From: Dietzia sp. B32
GTDB taxonomy: Bacteria > Actinomycetota > Actinomycetes > Mycobacteriales > Mycobacteriaceae
Assembly: GCF_024732245.1 (NCBI RefSeq)
Contig: NZ_CP093845.1
Coordinates: 3,470,087 to 3,534,086 of the forward strand
Length of the DNA: 64,000 nucleotides
Direction of reading: 5' to 3'
Of the stretch, positions 10,552-18,653 are shown in pieces. Every line of letters begins with the position of its first letter. Position 1 is the stretch's first letter. Made by a program: the position numbers and the translations under genes. The notes beneath the pieces are model-generated. The model was not told where the DNA came from. It saw nothing but the letters and a program-made list of their open reading frames with translations, and did not search any database.

Positions 10552-10593
10552 CAGAACCCCTGCCGGACGATCTCTCGTCCTGCAGGGGTTCTG
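10552..10593. terminator. Bidirectional intrinsic terminator after ilvA
   Basis: Arms of 19 bases flank a TCTC loop. The outer 12 bases CAGAACCCCTGC pair perfectly with GCAGGGGTTCTG, then after one C-T mismatch GGACGA pairs with TCGTCC. It lies between the convergent ilvA and the secreted-protein gene ending at 10640, so it can serve both. There is no U tract, as is common in high-GC actinobacteria. Confidence 0.85.
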
Positions 10594-10639
10594 CCGATCA
10601 GGCGCGTACGGGCGAAGGTCGGGAGTCCGACCCCAGGCG

Positions 10640-11137
10640 CTAGTTCAGGTTGGCCAGCCCGTCGGATGCGGACTCGATCATGCCGCCGACCGAGCCGGCC
10701 TGGACTCCGGTGAGCATCCCGAGCAGGTCGGAGGACATTCCAGCGGAACCGGTGTTGGCCTCCTCGAGACCGCCGGGGTCGATGTTCCCGGCGATCTGGC
10801 CCATCGAACCCGCGGACCCGGTCGACGAACCCGCCTCGAGGCCATCGACCGCCTGCTCCTGAGAACCGAGGTCGCCGGCGGAGTCCGACACCGATCCCAC
10901 AGAACCGGTGAGGGAGCCGTTGGCGCCGACAGAACCGTCGAAGAAGCCGTCGAGGTTCCCGGCGTTCTCATCGGCGATCAGGCCGGCCAGTGAGCCGAGA
11001 CTGCCGAAAGACGGAGCCGCGACGACGGGCCCGGTCTGGGCGCCGGCGGTGGCCGCGGTGCCGAACACTGCGAGTGCACCGAACGCGCCGACGGCGACGG
11101 CGGTACGCAGGGTCGAACGAAGCGAGGCGGATGCCAT
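10640..11137 (-). CDS. Secreted Gly/Ser-rich small protein with GS repeats
   Basis: I do not recognise this 165-residue protein. ATG 11135-11137 is preceded by AAGGGGA. It has a classical signal peptide (MASASLRSTLRT, a hydrophobic core and cleavage after TAGAQ). The mature part has no Cys and is built of Gly/Ser-rich units such as GSVGANGSLTGSVGS, STGSAGS and NTGSAG, with predicted short helices between (DLLGMLTG, GMIESASDG). The repetition suggests a flexible surface or cell-wall protein rather than an enzyme. A distant composition match is the secreted protein at 44720-45238, which also has GSV-type units. The upstream region is AT-rich and contains a perfect palindrome. Confidence 0.75.
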   Translation of the reverse strand: MASASLRSTLRTAVAVGAFGALAVFGTAATAGAQTGPVVAAPSFGSLGSLAGLIADENAGNLDGFFDGSVGANGSLTGSVGSVSDSAGDLGSQEQAVDGLEAGSSTGSAGSMGQIAGNIDPGGLEEANTGSAGMSSDLLGMLTGVQAGSVGGMIESASDGLANLN

Positions 11138-11211
11138 GAAGAGTCCCCTTAAGGAAGTTGGAAGGTCTCGTTCCCCTGATGGCCGAGACTGTGATGCGCC
11201 TAACAAATTGG

Positions 11212-11226
11212 ACGCTTGCTAAGCGT
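11212..11226. promoter_or_regulatory. Perfect inverted repeat in promoter of secreted-protein gene
   Basis: ACGCTT-GCT-AAGCGT is a 6-3-6 perfect palindrome, 75-89 bp upstream of the ATG at 11137. Its place beside AT-rich promoter-like sequence suggests an operator. The cognate regulator is unknown. Confidence 0.4.
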
Positions 11227-11436
11227 TACATATGCGGGGTGTGATTGCAAACACATTTCTGAAAAGTGTCCAGCAGCAGTGCTTTTCGGTGGTGAAAGCC
11301 CCTATGAGCAGCGCGGATAAGTCCGTTGCTTCTTCGCCTCCGGGGCGTTGAGCGCGGTCCGTGACGCCCCTCGGGTCAAGCGTGAGGATTTAATCACTGC
11401 TCTCGTGATGATCTCGTAACCACACGTGGCCGCCCG

Positions 11437-11470
11437 CATGGTCGCCGAGAACCATGTCCCGGCGATCATG
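11437..11470. terminator. Possible terminator after secreted-protein operon
   Basis: CATGGTCGCCG and CGGCGATCATG form an 11-bp stem with one imperfect pair and a 12-base loop, 29 bp beyond the stop of the last paralogue gene. No U tract follows. Confidence 0.35.
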
Positions 11471-11498
11471 TGAGCGACTGAGTGGTCCCGCCCCGGTG

Positions 11499-12242
11499 CT
11501 AGCGGTTGCCCGTCGAACCGATCGGCAGAGTTCCCTCGTTGGTTGGCGACGGAGGCCCGTTCTCGTACCCGGCGAACGCGAAGGCGTCGTCCCCGGACGT
11601 GCATACGAGGTAGACACCGGCGTCGAGCTTGTTCATGTCCCGCACCCCGTTGCTCGGCGGTCCGAGGTTGATGGTTCTTGTCAGGGGGGCGGCGCCGCTG
11701 TTGAGGGAGAAGTTGGCGGTCGTGCCGGTCTGACCCTTCATTGTCGCTTTGTAATGCTGACTGGAGATCCAGTCGCGAGCGGCGTAGGAGTCGCCGAGGA
11801 ACGGCGCGATGCTTCCGGTCGGGAGAAAACCGAGAATGGGCGCCCATCCGATATCAACCGTGAGGTCGCCATCGCCCGCCCCGACGTTGCCGGTGCTGCC
11901 GAAACTGTCCTTGGGGTCGGGTTTGTAGGGAAAGTTCGCGTAGTACTGGACAGCGGCCTGGGCGACCCTCGCAGTCGTCGCCGTCGCGCCGATCCCGGAG
12001 TCGTTGGCAGGTCCATTACATGTGAGATTGCGGCCGGAATTGTTCGTCATCACGAATCGCACGCTCGCGGAATCCGGCTGGGTTACGGCGATGTCGACCC
12101 CGGGCAGCCAGGTGATGACGGTTTTCCCGGCAGCAAGGTCTCCGGGGATCACGTTCTGGGCCAGTGCTGTTGTCGGTGCCGCGACTGCGGCGATGGCCAT
12201 GGCTGCCGCGGCGATGAGCGTGGCGCGTCGTGCCAGTGTCAT
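11499..12242 (-). CDS. Secreted protein, paralogue 1 of 3
   Basis: This exported 247-residue protein is of unknown function and is the last gene of a three-gene tandem family. ATG 12240-12242 follows GGAGAG. The signal peptide ends at TTALAQ. Features shared with the two upstream paralogues are an early strand (GKTVITW), an Asn-rich turn before the first Cys (NNSGRNLTC), a helix with paired aromatics (VQYYANF), FLPTGS, the second Cys in DAGVYLVC, and a FAGYE segment. The two conserved cysteines probably form a disulfide. The tail after FAGYE is Pro/Thr-rich. The fold looks all-beta with one helix. No enzymatic motif is visible; an envelope or adhesion role is only a guess. Confidence 0.75.
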   Translation of the reverse strand: MTLARRATLIAAAAMAIAAVAAPTTALAQNVIPGDLAAGKTVITWLPGVDIAVTQPDSASVRFVMTNNSGRNLTCNGPANDSGIGATATTARVAQAAVQYYANFPYKPDPKDSFGSTGNVGAGDGDLTVDIGWAPILGFLPTGSIAPFLGDSYAARDWISSQHYKATMKGQTGTTANFSLNSGAAPLTRTINLGPPSNGVRDMNKLDAGVYLVCTSGDDAFAFAGYENGPPSPTNEGTLPIGSTGNR

Positions 12243-12267
12243 AGGTTCTCTCCGTCGGGATCTTCGG

Positions 12268-12972
12268 TCAGATGGTGGGCGCGGAGCCGGTCTCGTAGCC
12301 GGCGAACACGTAGTGGCGTTCAGGGCTGCCGCTGGTGGTGCGGCAGTAGAACATCGCGCCTGCGTCGAAGTCGGTCCGGATTCCGGAGGCCGGAGTTCCG
12401 AGGGCTGCGGTCCAGTTGACGGTTGCATTACCGCCCACGTTGAACGCCGTGGCGTTGCTGACCTTGGGGTCTCCCGTGTGGCCGTTGATCCGCGCGTCGG
12501 TCTGGGCGGCGTAGATGCCCATGTATTCGGAGCGGGTGTCGCCCACCGGCTTGTTGAAGCTCCCGGTCGGGAAGAAATCCAGGAGACTTCCGAAGGCCAG
12601 GGGGTCGAGGGTGATGGGCGCCTCCACGTCCAACTCGACGCCCCCGACCGGAACGAACACGTTCTTGGAGTAGTACTTCATCGACCTCGCCACGATCATG
12701 GCTTCGGTGACTTGCCCCGGGTACTCGTTTCCACGGACGCCGGGCGTGGCGCACCGGAAGGTGGTTCCGGTGGTGTTCTGAATGGTGCCCGTGACCTGTG
12801 TGGCGGCCGCTCCCGCGGGATTGACACGGACGAGAAGGCGGTCGCTGTTGGTGATCACCACCGTTCCGGTGTCTATTGCTCCAGGAATCTGGGCGCTTGC
12901 GGCGCCCGGCGAGCTCAAGCCCACGACGATGGCGGCCATGCCGGCGAGGGCACGACGGGACGGTTTCTTCAA
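12268..12972 (-). CDS. Secreted protein, paralogue 2 of 3
   Basis: This is the middle member of the paralogous trio, with 234 residues. The best start is TTG 12970-12972 because AGGAGAG lies five bases before it. An upstream GTG at 12993 has no ribosome site. The resulting N-terminus is MKKPSRRALAG followed by a signal peptide ending at ASAQ. The conserved marks are TVVITNSD, TGTTFRC (first Cys), MKYYSKNV, FFPTGSF, DAGAMFYC (second Cys) and FAGYE near the C-terminus. It lacks the tail that follows FAGYE in paralogue 1. Gaps of 25 and 39 bp to its neighbours mean one transcript. The function is unknown. Confidence 0.75.
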   Translation of the reverse strand: MKKPSRRALAGMAAIVVGLSSPGAASAQIPGAIDTGTVVITNSDRLLVRVNPAGAAATQVTGTIQNTTGTTFRCATPGVRGNEYPGQVTEAMIVARSMKYYSKNVFVPVGGVELDVEAPITLDPLAFGSLLDFFPTGSFNKPVGDTRSEYMGIYAAQTDARINGHTGDPKVSNATAFNVGGNATVNWTAALGTPASGIRTDFDAGAMFYCRTTSGSPERHYVFAGYETGSAPTI

Positions 12973-12984
12973 TGGTCTCTCCTG
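12966..12984 (-). promoter_or_regulatory. Ribosome binding site favouring a TTG start
   Basis: AGGAGAG lies five bases before TTG (12970-12972) at the head of paralogue 2. It argues for the rare TTG start over the longer GTG-initiated reading, and it leaves a tidy Lys-rich signal peptide. Confidence 0.55.
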
Positions 12985-13011
12985 GTACGGCACGAGGGGG
13001 CAATTCTGGGG

Positions 13012-13755
13012 TCAGCTGCCGAAGCGGCCGGTCTCGGAAGAGGAGATGCTCCCCAACGGAATGCTCGGGGTGTCCTCTCCGTGATAGCCGGAGTAGATGT
13101 AGTCCTGCCCACCGCGCTGGCAGCCAAATACAGCGCCCGGTCGGAAGTTCGCAGGACGAAGCCCGGCGGCGGCATCGTTCAGTTGGGCGGTGAAGGTGAT
13201 TCCGCTCCGTGCCGGAATGGACACGGAACCGACCGTGGCGACCAGCCCGTTTACGCGCGCCTCGGTGTACAGCTCGCCCAGGCGGCCGGCCGCCCCGAAC
13301 TCCGGGCGAAGCCCCCCGGTCATGCTGCCCGGGACCAGGTCGGTGACACTCCCGAGGCCCGCCGCCATGTTCATATCGATTAGCGCCCCGCTGCCGACGT
13401 GAATGGGCAGGCTGGGGTCGAAAGCGTGAAGGTATTTGGCGTAGTAGTCGACCGTGCGGCTGACGATCTCCGAGGTGGTGACGGTCCCGGCCGGGGTCAT
13501 GGTGCCTGACCTGTCGCCGCGGATTCCGGAGCACGTCACAGCGGAGTCCGAATTGTTCTGCAGGCTCACCCCGACGGTGCCGGCCTCGAGGTTGGGGGCG
13601 TCGACGGCGACCTGAATGGTCGTGTCGTCCACGATCACCACGCTCTTGCCCGGAGTCACCCCGGGCAGCTGTGCCGACGCTGTCGCGCCCGTCCCGGATG
13701 CGCTGACGACGGCAACCGCCACCGCGAGGCGACTGAGTGTGCGAGATCTGGGCAT
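13012..13755 (-). CDS. Secreted protein, paralogue 3 of 3 (first in operon)
   Basis: This is the promoter-proximal member of the trio, with 247 residues. ATG 13753-13755 follows AGGAG at good spacing. The signal peptide (MPRSRTLSRLAVAVAVV) ends at ATASAQ. Shared family marks are GKSVVIVDD, NNSDSAVTC (first Cys), VDYYAKYL, LVPGSM, RPGAVFGC (second Cys) and YSGYH. It is more diverged than the other two around the FLPTGS and FAGYE positions. The duplication therefore looks old, with functional divergence. It is divergently transcribed from the Ig-domain secreted protein at 14030, with 274 bp between. The function is unknown. Confidence 0.75.
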   Translation of the reverse strand: MPRSRTLSRLAVAVAVVSASGTGATASAQLPGVTPGKSVVIVDDTTIQVAVDAPNLEAGTVGVSLQNNSDSAVTCSGIRGDRSGTMTPAGTVTTSEIVSRTVDYYAKYLHAFDPSLPIHVGSGALIDMNMAAGLGSVTDLVPGSMTGGLRPEFGAAGRLGELYTEARVNGLVATVGSVSIPARSGITFTAQLNDAAAGLRPANFRPGAVFGCQRGGQDYIYSGYHGEDTPSIPLGSISSSETGRFGS

Positions 13756-14029
13756 CCGTCTAGCTCCTGGTTGTAGGTGTCACGCGTGCGGAGTGCACTG
13801 GACGGTGTGCGACCAGGCTAGGGGAAGTATGGATGCGAGTGATGAGAAACACAACCCGATTCTCTAAGTCGCCGTTAAGTTGCTGCGGTGCAGGTCTTGG
13901 TCCTATGGAGGCCCCGCGTGGACTAAAACTAATCATCGACTGCTAATGTGATGAACGTCTCAGAAAGTGCTGCAGGGGTCCCCCTGGGGTCGTCGCCATC
14001 GATCACAATTTCGTTAAGGAGCCGCGTTA
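13756..14029. promoter_or_regulatory. Divergent promoter region of secreted-protein island
   Basis: This 274-bp AT-richer gap separates the start of the paralogue operon (left) from the Ig-domain secreted protein (right). AAGGAG at 14015-14020 is the ribosome site of the right gene. A run such as GGACTAAAACTAATC near 13920-13934 is unusually AT-rich for this replicon and probably lies in a promoter. I cannot assign -35/-10 boxes with confidence. Confidence 0.4.
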
Positions 14030-15688
14030 ATGGCCCTGTGGAAGAAGTCGTCCACCGTTGTGGCTACCGTCCTTCTCGGAGGCCTTCTAGCGCCGCTCGC
14101 GCCGCCCGCGTACGGGCAGGATGCTGCGATCGTGGTGCCGGTCACTCACTCCTGCCAGTCGATCTACAACGGCACGGACGTCGAGAAGGAGTTCAAGATC
14201 GGCCTCGGCACGGGGCCGGGTGGAGCAAACCAGGTTGTAGTGCGCTACCCGGCGCAGGTGGCTCCGGGTGAAGTGTTCACCGCGTACGTCCAGCCTGGGG
14301 CGATGACGACGGCAACGGGTCCGAACAATCAGTACGAAGCCGGGCGACTGAGCTACGACGTCGCTATTCCCACGAACGCGACGATTCTTGGTGTGGACGC
14401 CATCGGAGGCGAGATGGGGATCTCGTCGGGCAGCAGCGCACTGCGGATCGACCGGTACGACAGTCTTGATGGATGGAATGGTCCAGTTGCCCGCATCTGG
14501 GGTGGCGCTACCGTCGTCTTGAACACCAACACGACCGGCGTAATCGAATCGGGTTACTGGGACGCCGGGCTCAGGGTCAACGGGGGATCCACATTCCGCT
14601 TCCCGGAGCTGGCGCTACGCATGCGAGCCCCCGTGACCAGGTCTGGCGAATCGATCGCAGTCGGGCTCAAGGGTGCCGGGTCCCACACGCGGGGAAGTGC
14701 CACCAACGGGGCTCTCAACACCTTTCAGGGCGCACACCGGTCCGGATACACGATCGGTTCGTACTGGTGGAGCTCTCGCTTCTACTGTAGTTCCTCCCAG
14801 AACGCGTCGGCTCTCACATCAACGCTGGTCAGCGGCTCGTCTGCCCGCTACCTCGCCAAGACCACCACCGTGATGACGAGCGAGGGAGCCCACCTACCCC
14901 GCTCGGCCAGGACACCGACGCTGTCCGCGAAAGTCTCGACGACCGAAGAACTAATGTCCAACGTCCGTGCGGGCGGCGCCGTGATGAGGTTCGATATCAA
15001 GGACCTGTCCACCGGAACCGTGATCGGTTCTTCGACCGCGTCGATCAATGCCGACGGAACCGCCTCGACCAACTCGTTCCAATTCCCCGACATCAGCGCA
15101 GGAGAGATCCGCGACAACTACGAGGTGACCGCCACGTACACCGGGCGAGCGGATGACATCGAGGCCAGCACGTCCGCGCCGACGAGCTACTCGGTGGGCT
15201 ACAACGAGATCAACGCGACGGTTGCCCTCTCGTCCACCAACGGGCAGCTCGCGAATGGCACCATGCCCGTCACTCTCAGGGCCAACGTCACCCCACCGTC
15301 CGGGCGCTCGTTCCCGGCGAACCTCCAGATCCAGCTGTACAAGGACGACCAGCCGCACGGTGCCCCGCTGCCCGTGCCCAGCGGCACGGGCACCAAGCAG
15401 ATCGCCTTTCCGGTGGACACCCTGACGCAGGCGCAGAACACGAAGACCTACCGCTACCGCGCCGAGATCGTGCCCCTGATCATCAACGACCTGGACCGTT
15501 ACGCGGGACAATCGCCGGTCTCCGTCGCTGCCATTGTCACCGGGACGAACCCGAGCTCGCCCCTGCCAGAGGGCGGCGAGGGCTCGGTCAGCCTCGAAGG
15601 ATTCTTCCGCGCTCCTCAGCTGGTGTGGGATTGGCTGACCGGGAGTATCGGGCAGGGCGGCAGGTTCTCGGTGGGGTTCGCAAACTAG
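14030..15688 (+). CDS. Secreted protein with C-terminal Ig-like repeats
   Basis: This 552-residue exported protein is of unknown function. ATG 14030 follows AAGGAG. The signal peptide MALWKKSSTVVATVLLGGLL ends near AYGQ. Residues about 40-260 form a beta-rich N-terminal domain with a Cys pair (HSCQ early and FYCSS near 250). Two Ig-like modules follow at about 285-390 and 395-500. They have the alternating strand pattern and TYSY/VTATYTG endings typical of bacterial Big_3-type domains. The C-terminus is Gly/Ser-rich and ends FSVGFAN, with no LPxTG or membrane anchor. The layout suits a cell-wall-associated binding protein. It is divergent from the three-paralogue operon and may be co-regulated with it. 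Confidence 0.7.
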   Translation: MALWKKSSTVVATVLLGGLLAPLAPPAYGQDAAIVVPVTHSCQSIYNGTDVEKEFKIGLGTGPGGANQVVVRYPAQVAPGEVFTAYVQPGAMTTATGPNNQYEAGRLSYDVAIPTNATILGVDAIGGEMGISSGSSALRIDRYDSLDGWNGPVARIWGGATVVLNTNTTGVIESGYWDAGLRVNGGSTFRFPELALRMRAPVTRSGESIAVGLKGAGSHTRGSATNGALNTFQGAHRSGYTIGSYWWSSRFYCSSSQNASALTSTLVSGSSARYLAKTTTVMTSEGAHLPRSARTPTLSAKVSTTEELMSNVRAGGAVMRFDIKDLSTGTVIGSSTASINADGTASTNSFQFPDISAGEIRDNYEVTATYTGRADDIEASTSAPTSYSVGYNEINATVALSSTNGQLANGTMPVTLRANVTPPSGRSFPANLQIQLYKDDQPHGAPLPVPSGTGTKQIAFPVDTLTQAQNTKTYRYRAEIVPLIINDLDRYAGQSPVSVAAIVTGTNPSSPLPEGGEGSVSLEGFFRAPQLVWDWLTGSIGQGGRFSVGFAN

Positions 15689-15719
15689 AGCCTGGTCGGC
15701 CCGGACACTGCTGTCCCAT

Positions 15720-17567
15720 TCAGCCGGTCCGCACCACCGCGAACCCGAACGCCTGGCAGAACACCGAGTCGTCGTCGGCGACCGCCCCCGAGGCGAACAC
15801 CGCCTCGCCGGTCAGCGGGACCCGCGACGGCTCGGTGCCCAGGTTCACCACCAGGGCCAGGGATCCGCGGTGGACCACCAGCCAGCGGTTGTCGTCGGCC
15901 TCCACGCCGCAGTCCACCCGGACCGAGCCCAGCCACGGATCACTGAGTTCGGGCTCGGCCTTCCGTAGGGCGATGAGCGCGCGGTAGGTCCGCAGGATCT
16001 CGGCATGCTCATCGGCCGCCTGCTCCGTGCGGTCGAGCACCGAACGACGGTACGTGTCCGGATCCTGCGGGTCCGCCACCGTGTCCGGATCCCAGCCCAT
16101 CGCCGCGAATTCGCGGGTCCGGCCCCGGCGTACCGCCTCGGCCAGCTCGGGCTCGGGATGCGAGGTGAAGAAGCAGAACGGCGTCCGCGCCCCCCACTCC
16201 TCGCCCTGGAACAGCATCGGGGTGAACGGCGAACACAGCACGATCGCGGCCTTGGCCAGCTGCTGTTGCGGCGTGAGGTTCATCGACGGCCGATCGCCGG
16301 CCGCGCGGTTGCCCACCTGGTCGTGCGTCAGCGTGTAGGCCACGAACCGCGATCCCGACACGCGGCCCACGTCCAGCGGCCGCCCGTGCACGCGCCCGCG
16401 GAACGTCGAGAACGTCCCCGCGTGCAGGAACGCGCCCGTGAGCACCTGCCGCAGTGACTCGAGCGACCCGAAGTCGGCGTAGTAGCCCTGGCGCTCCCCG
16501 GACACGGCGGCGTGGATCGCGTGGTGCACGTCGTCGTCCCACTGCCCGTCCAGGCCGTAGCCGCCACCCTCGCGCGCGGTGACCAGTCGCGGATCGTTCT
16601 GGTCCGACTCCGCCACCAGCGACAACGGCCGCCCCAGATGCGTCGACAGCGACTCCACCTCCACCGTCAACTGCTCGAGCAGATGCACGGCCGACGCGTC
16701 GTGCAGCGCGTGGACCGCGTCCAGCCGCAGCGCATCCACATGGAACTCGTCGAACCAGCGCAGCGCGTTGTCGATGATGTAGCGCCGCACCTCGCCCGCG
16801 TGCTCGCCGTCCAGGTTGAGCCCCGACCCCCACGGGCCGTCCGCGGCGGACAGGTACGGGCCGAACTCCGGCAGGTAGTTCCCAGATGGGCCCAGGTGGT
16901 TGTAGACCACGTCCAGACACACGCCCAGACCCCGTGTGTGGCAGGCGTCGACGAAATCCTGGAACGCGTCCGGCCCGCCGTACGGCTCGTGCACCGCGAA
17001 CCACGCGACGCCGTCGTAACCCCAGCCGTACTCGCCGTTGAAGGCATTGAGCGGCATCACCTCGACCATGTCCACGCCCAGTTCGACCAGCTCGTCGAGG
17101 TGCCCGATCGCGCTGGTCAGCGTCCCGCCGGCCGAGAAGGTGCCCACGTGCATCTCATAGATCACCGATCCGGCCAGCTGTCGCCCCGTCCACCCCTCGT
17201 CCGTCCAGCGGGACGGGTCGAGGCGGTGCACCCGCGACAGCCCGTGCACCCCGTTCGGTTGACGCGGCGACCGCGGGTCGGGCCGCGGCGGGCCGACCTC
17301 GTCGTCGTCGCCGGTCAGCACGAACCCGTAGTCCCTGCCCTGCTCACGGGGGATGCCGCACGTCCACCAGCCGTCCGAGGCGCGTCGCATGGGGACCGGG
17401 TCTGCGGCGGGGGAGTCCAGCACCAGCCCCACCCCGCGGGCCGTGGGCGCCCAGACGGAGAACATCTCGTCGCGCGGGGTGGCGCCGGCGGGGACGGTGG
17501 ACGAGGTCGGCGCGGTCGTGGCTGCCGCGCTCGAGTCGGGCGGGGTCGCTTGGCTCGGTGAGGTCAC
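15720..17567 (-). CDS. treZ: Malto-oligosyltrehalose trehalohydrolase
   Basis: TreZ releases trehalose from the maltooligosyl-trehalose made by TreY. It is a GH13 alpha-amylase-family enzyme. The 615-residue protein (GTG start at 17565-17567) has the N-terminal beta domain (FSVWAPTARGVGLVL) and then the barrel. The catalytic nucleophile is Asp283 in VDALRLDAVHAL, the acid is Glu320 in LVAESDQND, and the third acidic residue is Asp416 in TLTHDQVGN. The GYDGV motif and QGEEWG are also present. A longer frame reaching 17639 is possible but enters the divergent promoter. In most mycobacteria treZ follows treY directly; here about 3.8 kb of other genes separate them. Confidence 0.95.
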   Translation of the reverse strand: MTSPSQATPPDSSAAATTAPTSSTVPAGATPRDEMFSVWAPTARGVGLVLDSPAADPVPMRRASDGWWTCGIPREQGRDYGFVLTGDDDEVGPPRPDPRSPRQPNGVHGLSRVHRLDPSRWTDEGWTGRQLAGSVIYEMHVGTFSAGGTLTSAIGHLDELVELGVDMVEVMPLNAFNGEYGWGYDGVAWFAVHEPYGGPDAFQDFVDACHTRGLGVCLDVVYNHLGPSGNYLPEFGPYLSAADGPWGSGLNLDGEHAGEVRRYIIDNALRWFDEFHVDALRLDAVHALHDASAVHLLEQLTVEVESLSTHLGRPLSLVAESDQNDPRLVTAREGGGYGLDGQWDDDVHHAIHAAVSGERQGYYADFGSLESLRQVLTGAFLHAGTFSTFRGRVHGRPLDVGRVSGSRFVAYTLTHDQVGNRAAGDRPSMNLTPQQQLAKAAIVLCSPFTPMLFQGEEWGARTPFCFFTSHPEPELAEAVRRGRTREFAAMGWDPDTVADPQDPDTYRRSVLDRTEQAADEHAEILRTYRALIALRKAEPELSDPWLGSVRVDCGVEADDNRWLVVHRGSLALVVNLGTEPSRVPLTGEAVFASGAVADDDSVFCQAFGFAVVRTG

Positions 17568-17665
17568 ACCGCCCAGCGTAGGGAAAACGCGCCGCCGCGG
17601 GGAGACGCGAGCGATCACCGTCGGCCGACCTGCGCCCATCCACGACCAACGGCGATACTGGGGAC

Positions 17666-18343
17666 ATGACCGACTCCCCGCCCCGCGTGCTCCGGCTCAC
17701 CGCCGGACCGGACGTGACGGGGGAGTACGAGGAGAAACGCTCCAGGTTCGTGGCCGTGCTGAGACGGTGCGACGACGAGGAGGACGCCCGCGTCCTGATC
17801 GCCGAACTCCGGGCGGCGCACCCGTCGGCTCGCCACCACTGCAGTGCCTTCATCGTGGACGTTCCCGGGTCCAGCCGAATCGAGCGGTCAAACGACGACG
17901 GCGAGCCCTCCGGCACCGCCGGGACACCCATGCTGGACGTGCTGCGGGGAAGTGGCCTCACCGGGGTGTGCGCGGTGGTCGTGCGGTGGTTCGGCGGCAC
18001 CAAGTTGGGCACCGGCGGGCTGGCGCGGGCCTACTCGGCGGCGGTGTCCGAGGCGGTCGACTCCGCGTGGCTTGATGGTCGCGTCGCGGAGGTCACCCGC
18101 ACCCCCGCGTGGGCGGCCGAGGTCGACCACGCCGTGGCCGGCGGTCTCGAGGGGGCGCTGCGCTCGGTCGGTGCCCGGGTGATGGACGTCGACTACGGCC
18201 GGCGGGTGCGGTTGACCGTCGCCGGCCAGATCGACGTGCTCGGTCCGATCCTCGCCGCCCGCACCTCGGGCGGGGTCGAATGGGAGTCCGCGGGTGTGGC
18301 CACCACCGAGAACGCGGCCGTTCGCCCGGATATGGAATCCTGA
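17666..18343 (+). CDS. yigZ: YigZ/IMPACT-family protein
   Basis: The 225-residue protein carries the UPF0029/IMPACT N-terminal signatures NDDGEPSGTAGTPML and VVRWFGGTKLGTGGL, followed by a smaller C-terminal ferredoxin-like domain. Family members are linked to translation control (IMPACT) and to a proline-dipeptidase-linked protein in bacteria, but the biochemical activity is not firmly known. The ATG at 17666 is preceded by CTGGGGAC. It is divergent from treZ with 98 bp between. The small membrane-protein gene starts four bases beyond its stop, so the two are probably co-transcribed. Confidence 0.9.
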   Translation: MTDSPPRVLRLTAGPDVTGEYEEKRSRFVAVLRRCDDEEDARVLIAELRAAHPSARHHCSAFIVDVPGSSRIERSNDDGEPSGTAGTPMLDVLRGSGLTGVCAVVVRWFGGTKLGTGGLARAYSAAVSEAVDSAWLDGRVAEVTRTPAWAAEVDHAVAGGLEGALRSVGARVMDVDYGRRVRLTVAGQIDVLGPILAARTSGGVEWESAGVATTENAAVRPDMES

Positions 18344-18347
18344 CTAC

Positions 18348-18587
18348 ATGAGCATGCAGCCCTACCAACCGAACTCGATCGAGCAGCAGAAGCAGCAGGT
18401 CCGCAAGGATGCGCGCACCACCGCGATCGCGCTGGGTGTGACGGCTGTGTCGCTGCCCATCGCGCTGTTCGCGAGCTCGTTCTTCACGGTGGTGGCGATC
18501 CTGGCCGCGATCGTGGCGATCTACAACGGCAACAAGGTCCGCAAGGCCATCTCCGGCAAGTCCGGGCAGAAGCGCGAGCTGTACTGA
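18348..18587 (+). CDS. Small two-helix membrane protein
   Basis: This 79-residue protein is of unknown function. A polar Gln/Lys-rich start (MSMQPYQPNSIEQQKQQVRK) is followed by two closely spaced hydrophobic helices (about 24-43 and 46-60) and a basic tail ending KSGQKRELY. It begins just after yigZ, probably on the same transcript, with a weak ribosome site. Two ATG codons (18348 and 18354) are usable. The basic ends suggest both termini face the cytoplasm. Confidence 0.65.
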   Translation: MSMQPYQPNSIEQQKQQVRKDARTTAIALGVTAVSLPIALFASSFFTVVAILAAIVAIYNGNKVRKAISGKSGQKRELY

Positions 18588-18601
18588 GACGAACCGGGAT
18601 G

Positions 18602-18644
18602 GACCGGCTGCGACGCGGGCGGAGTCGACCGCGGCGAGCCGGTC
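18602..18644. terminator. Possible bidirectional terminator
   Basis: GACCGGCT (18602-18609) pairs with AGCCGGTC (18637-18644), and an inner CGCGG pairs with CCGCG. It lies between two convergent genes, 15 bp after one stop and 9 bp before the other. The loop is long, so confidence is modest. Confidence 0.4.
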
Positions 18645-18653
18645 GCTCCGGGC

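Larger units (their letters stand above)
11138..11498. other. Intergenic region, AT-richer than the surroundings
   Basis: This 361-bp stretch holds no gene I can support. Its left part is the promoter region for the leftward secreted protein, with a perfect palindrome at 11212-11226 and AT-rich text such as ACATATGC. Its right part holds an 11-bp hairpin (11437-11470) that could end the three-gene secreted-protein operon. Short frames inside lack ribosome sites and normal codon use. Confidence 0.6.

Noticed and set aside
11302-11847. Minus-strand frame of 181 codons overlapping paralogue 1
   Set aside because: It is Arg-rich, lacks a ribosome site, and shares most of its length with the better-supported paralogue gene.
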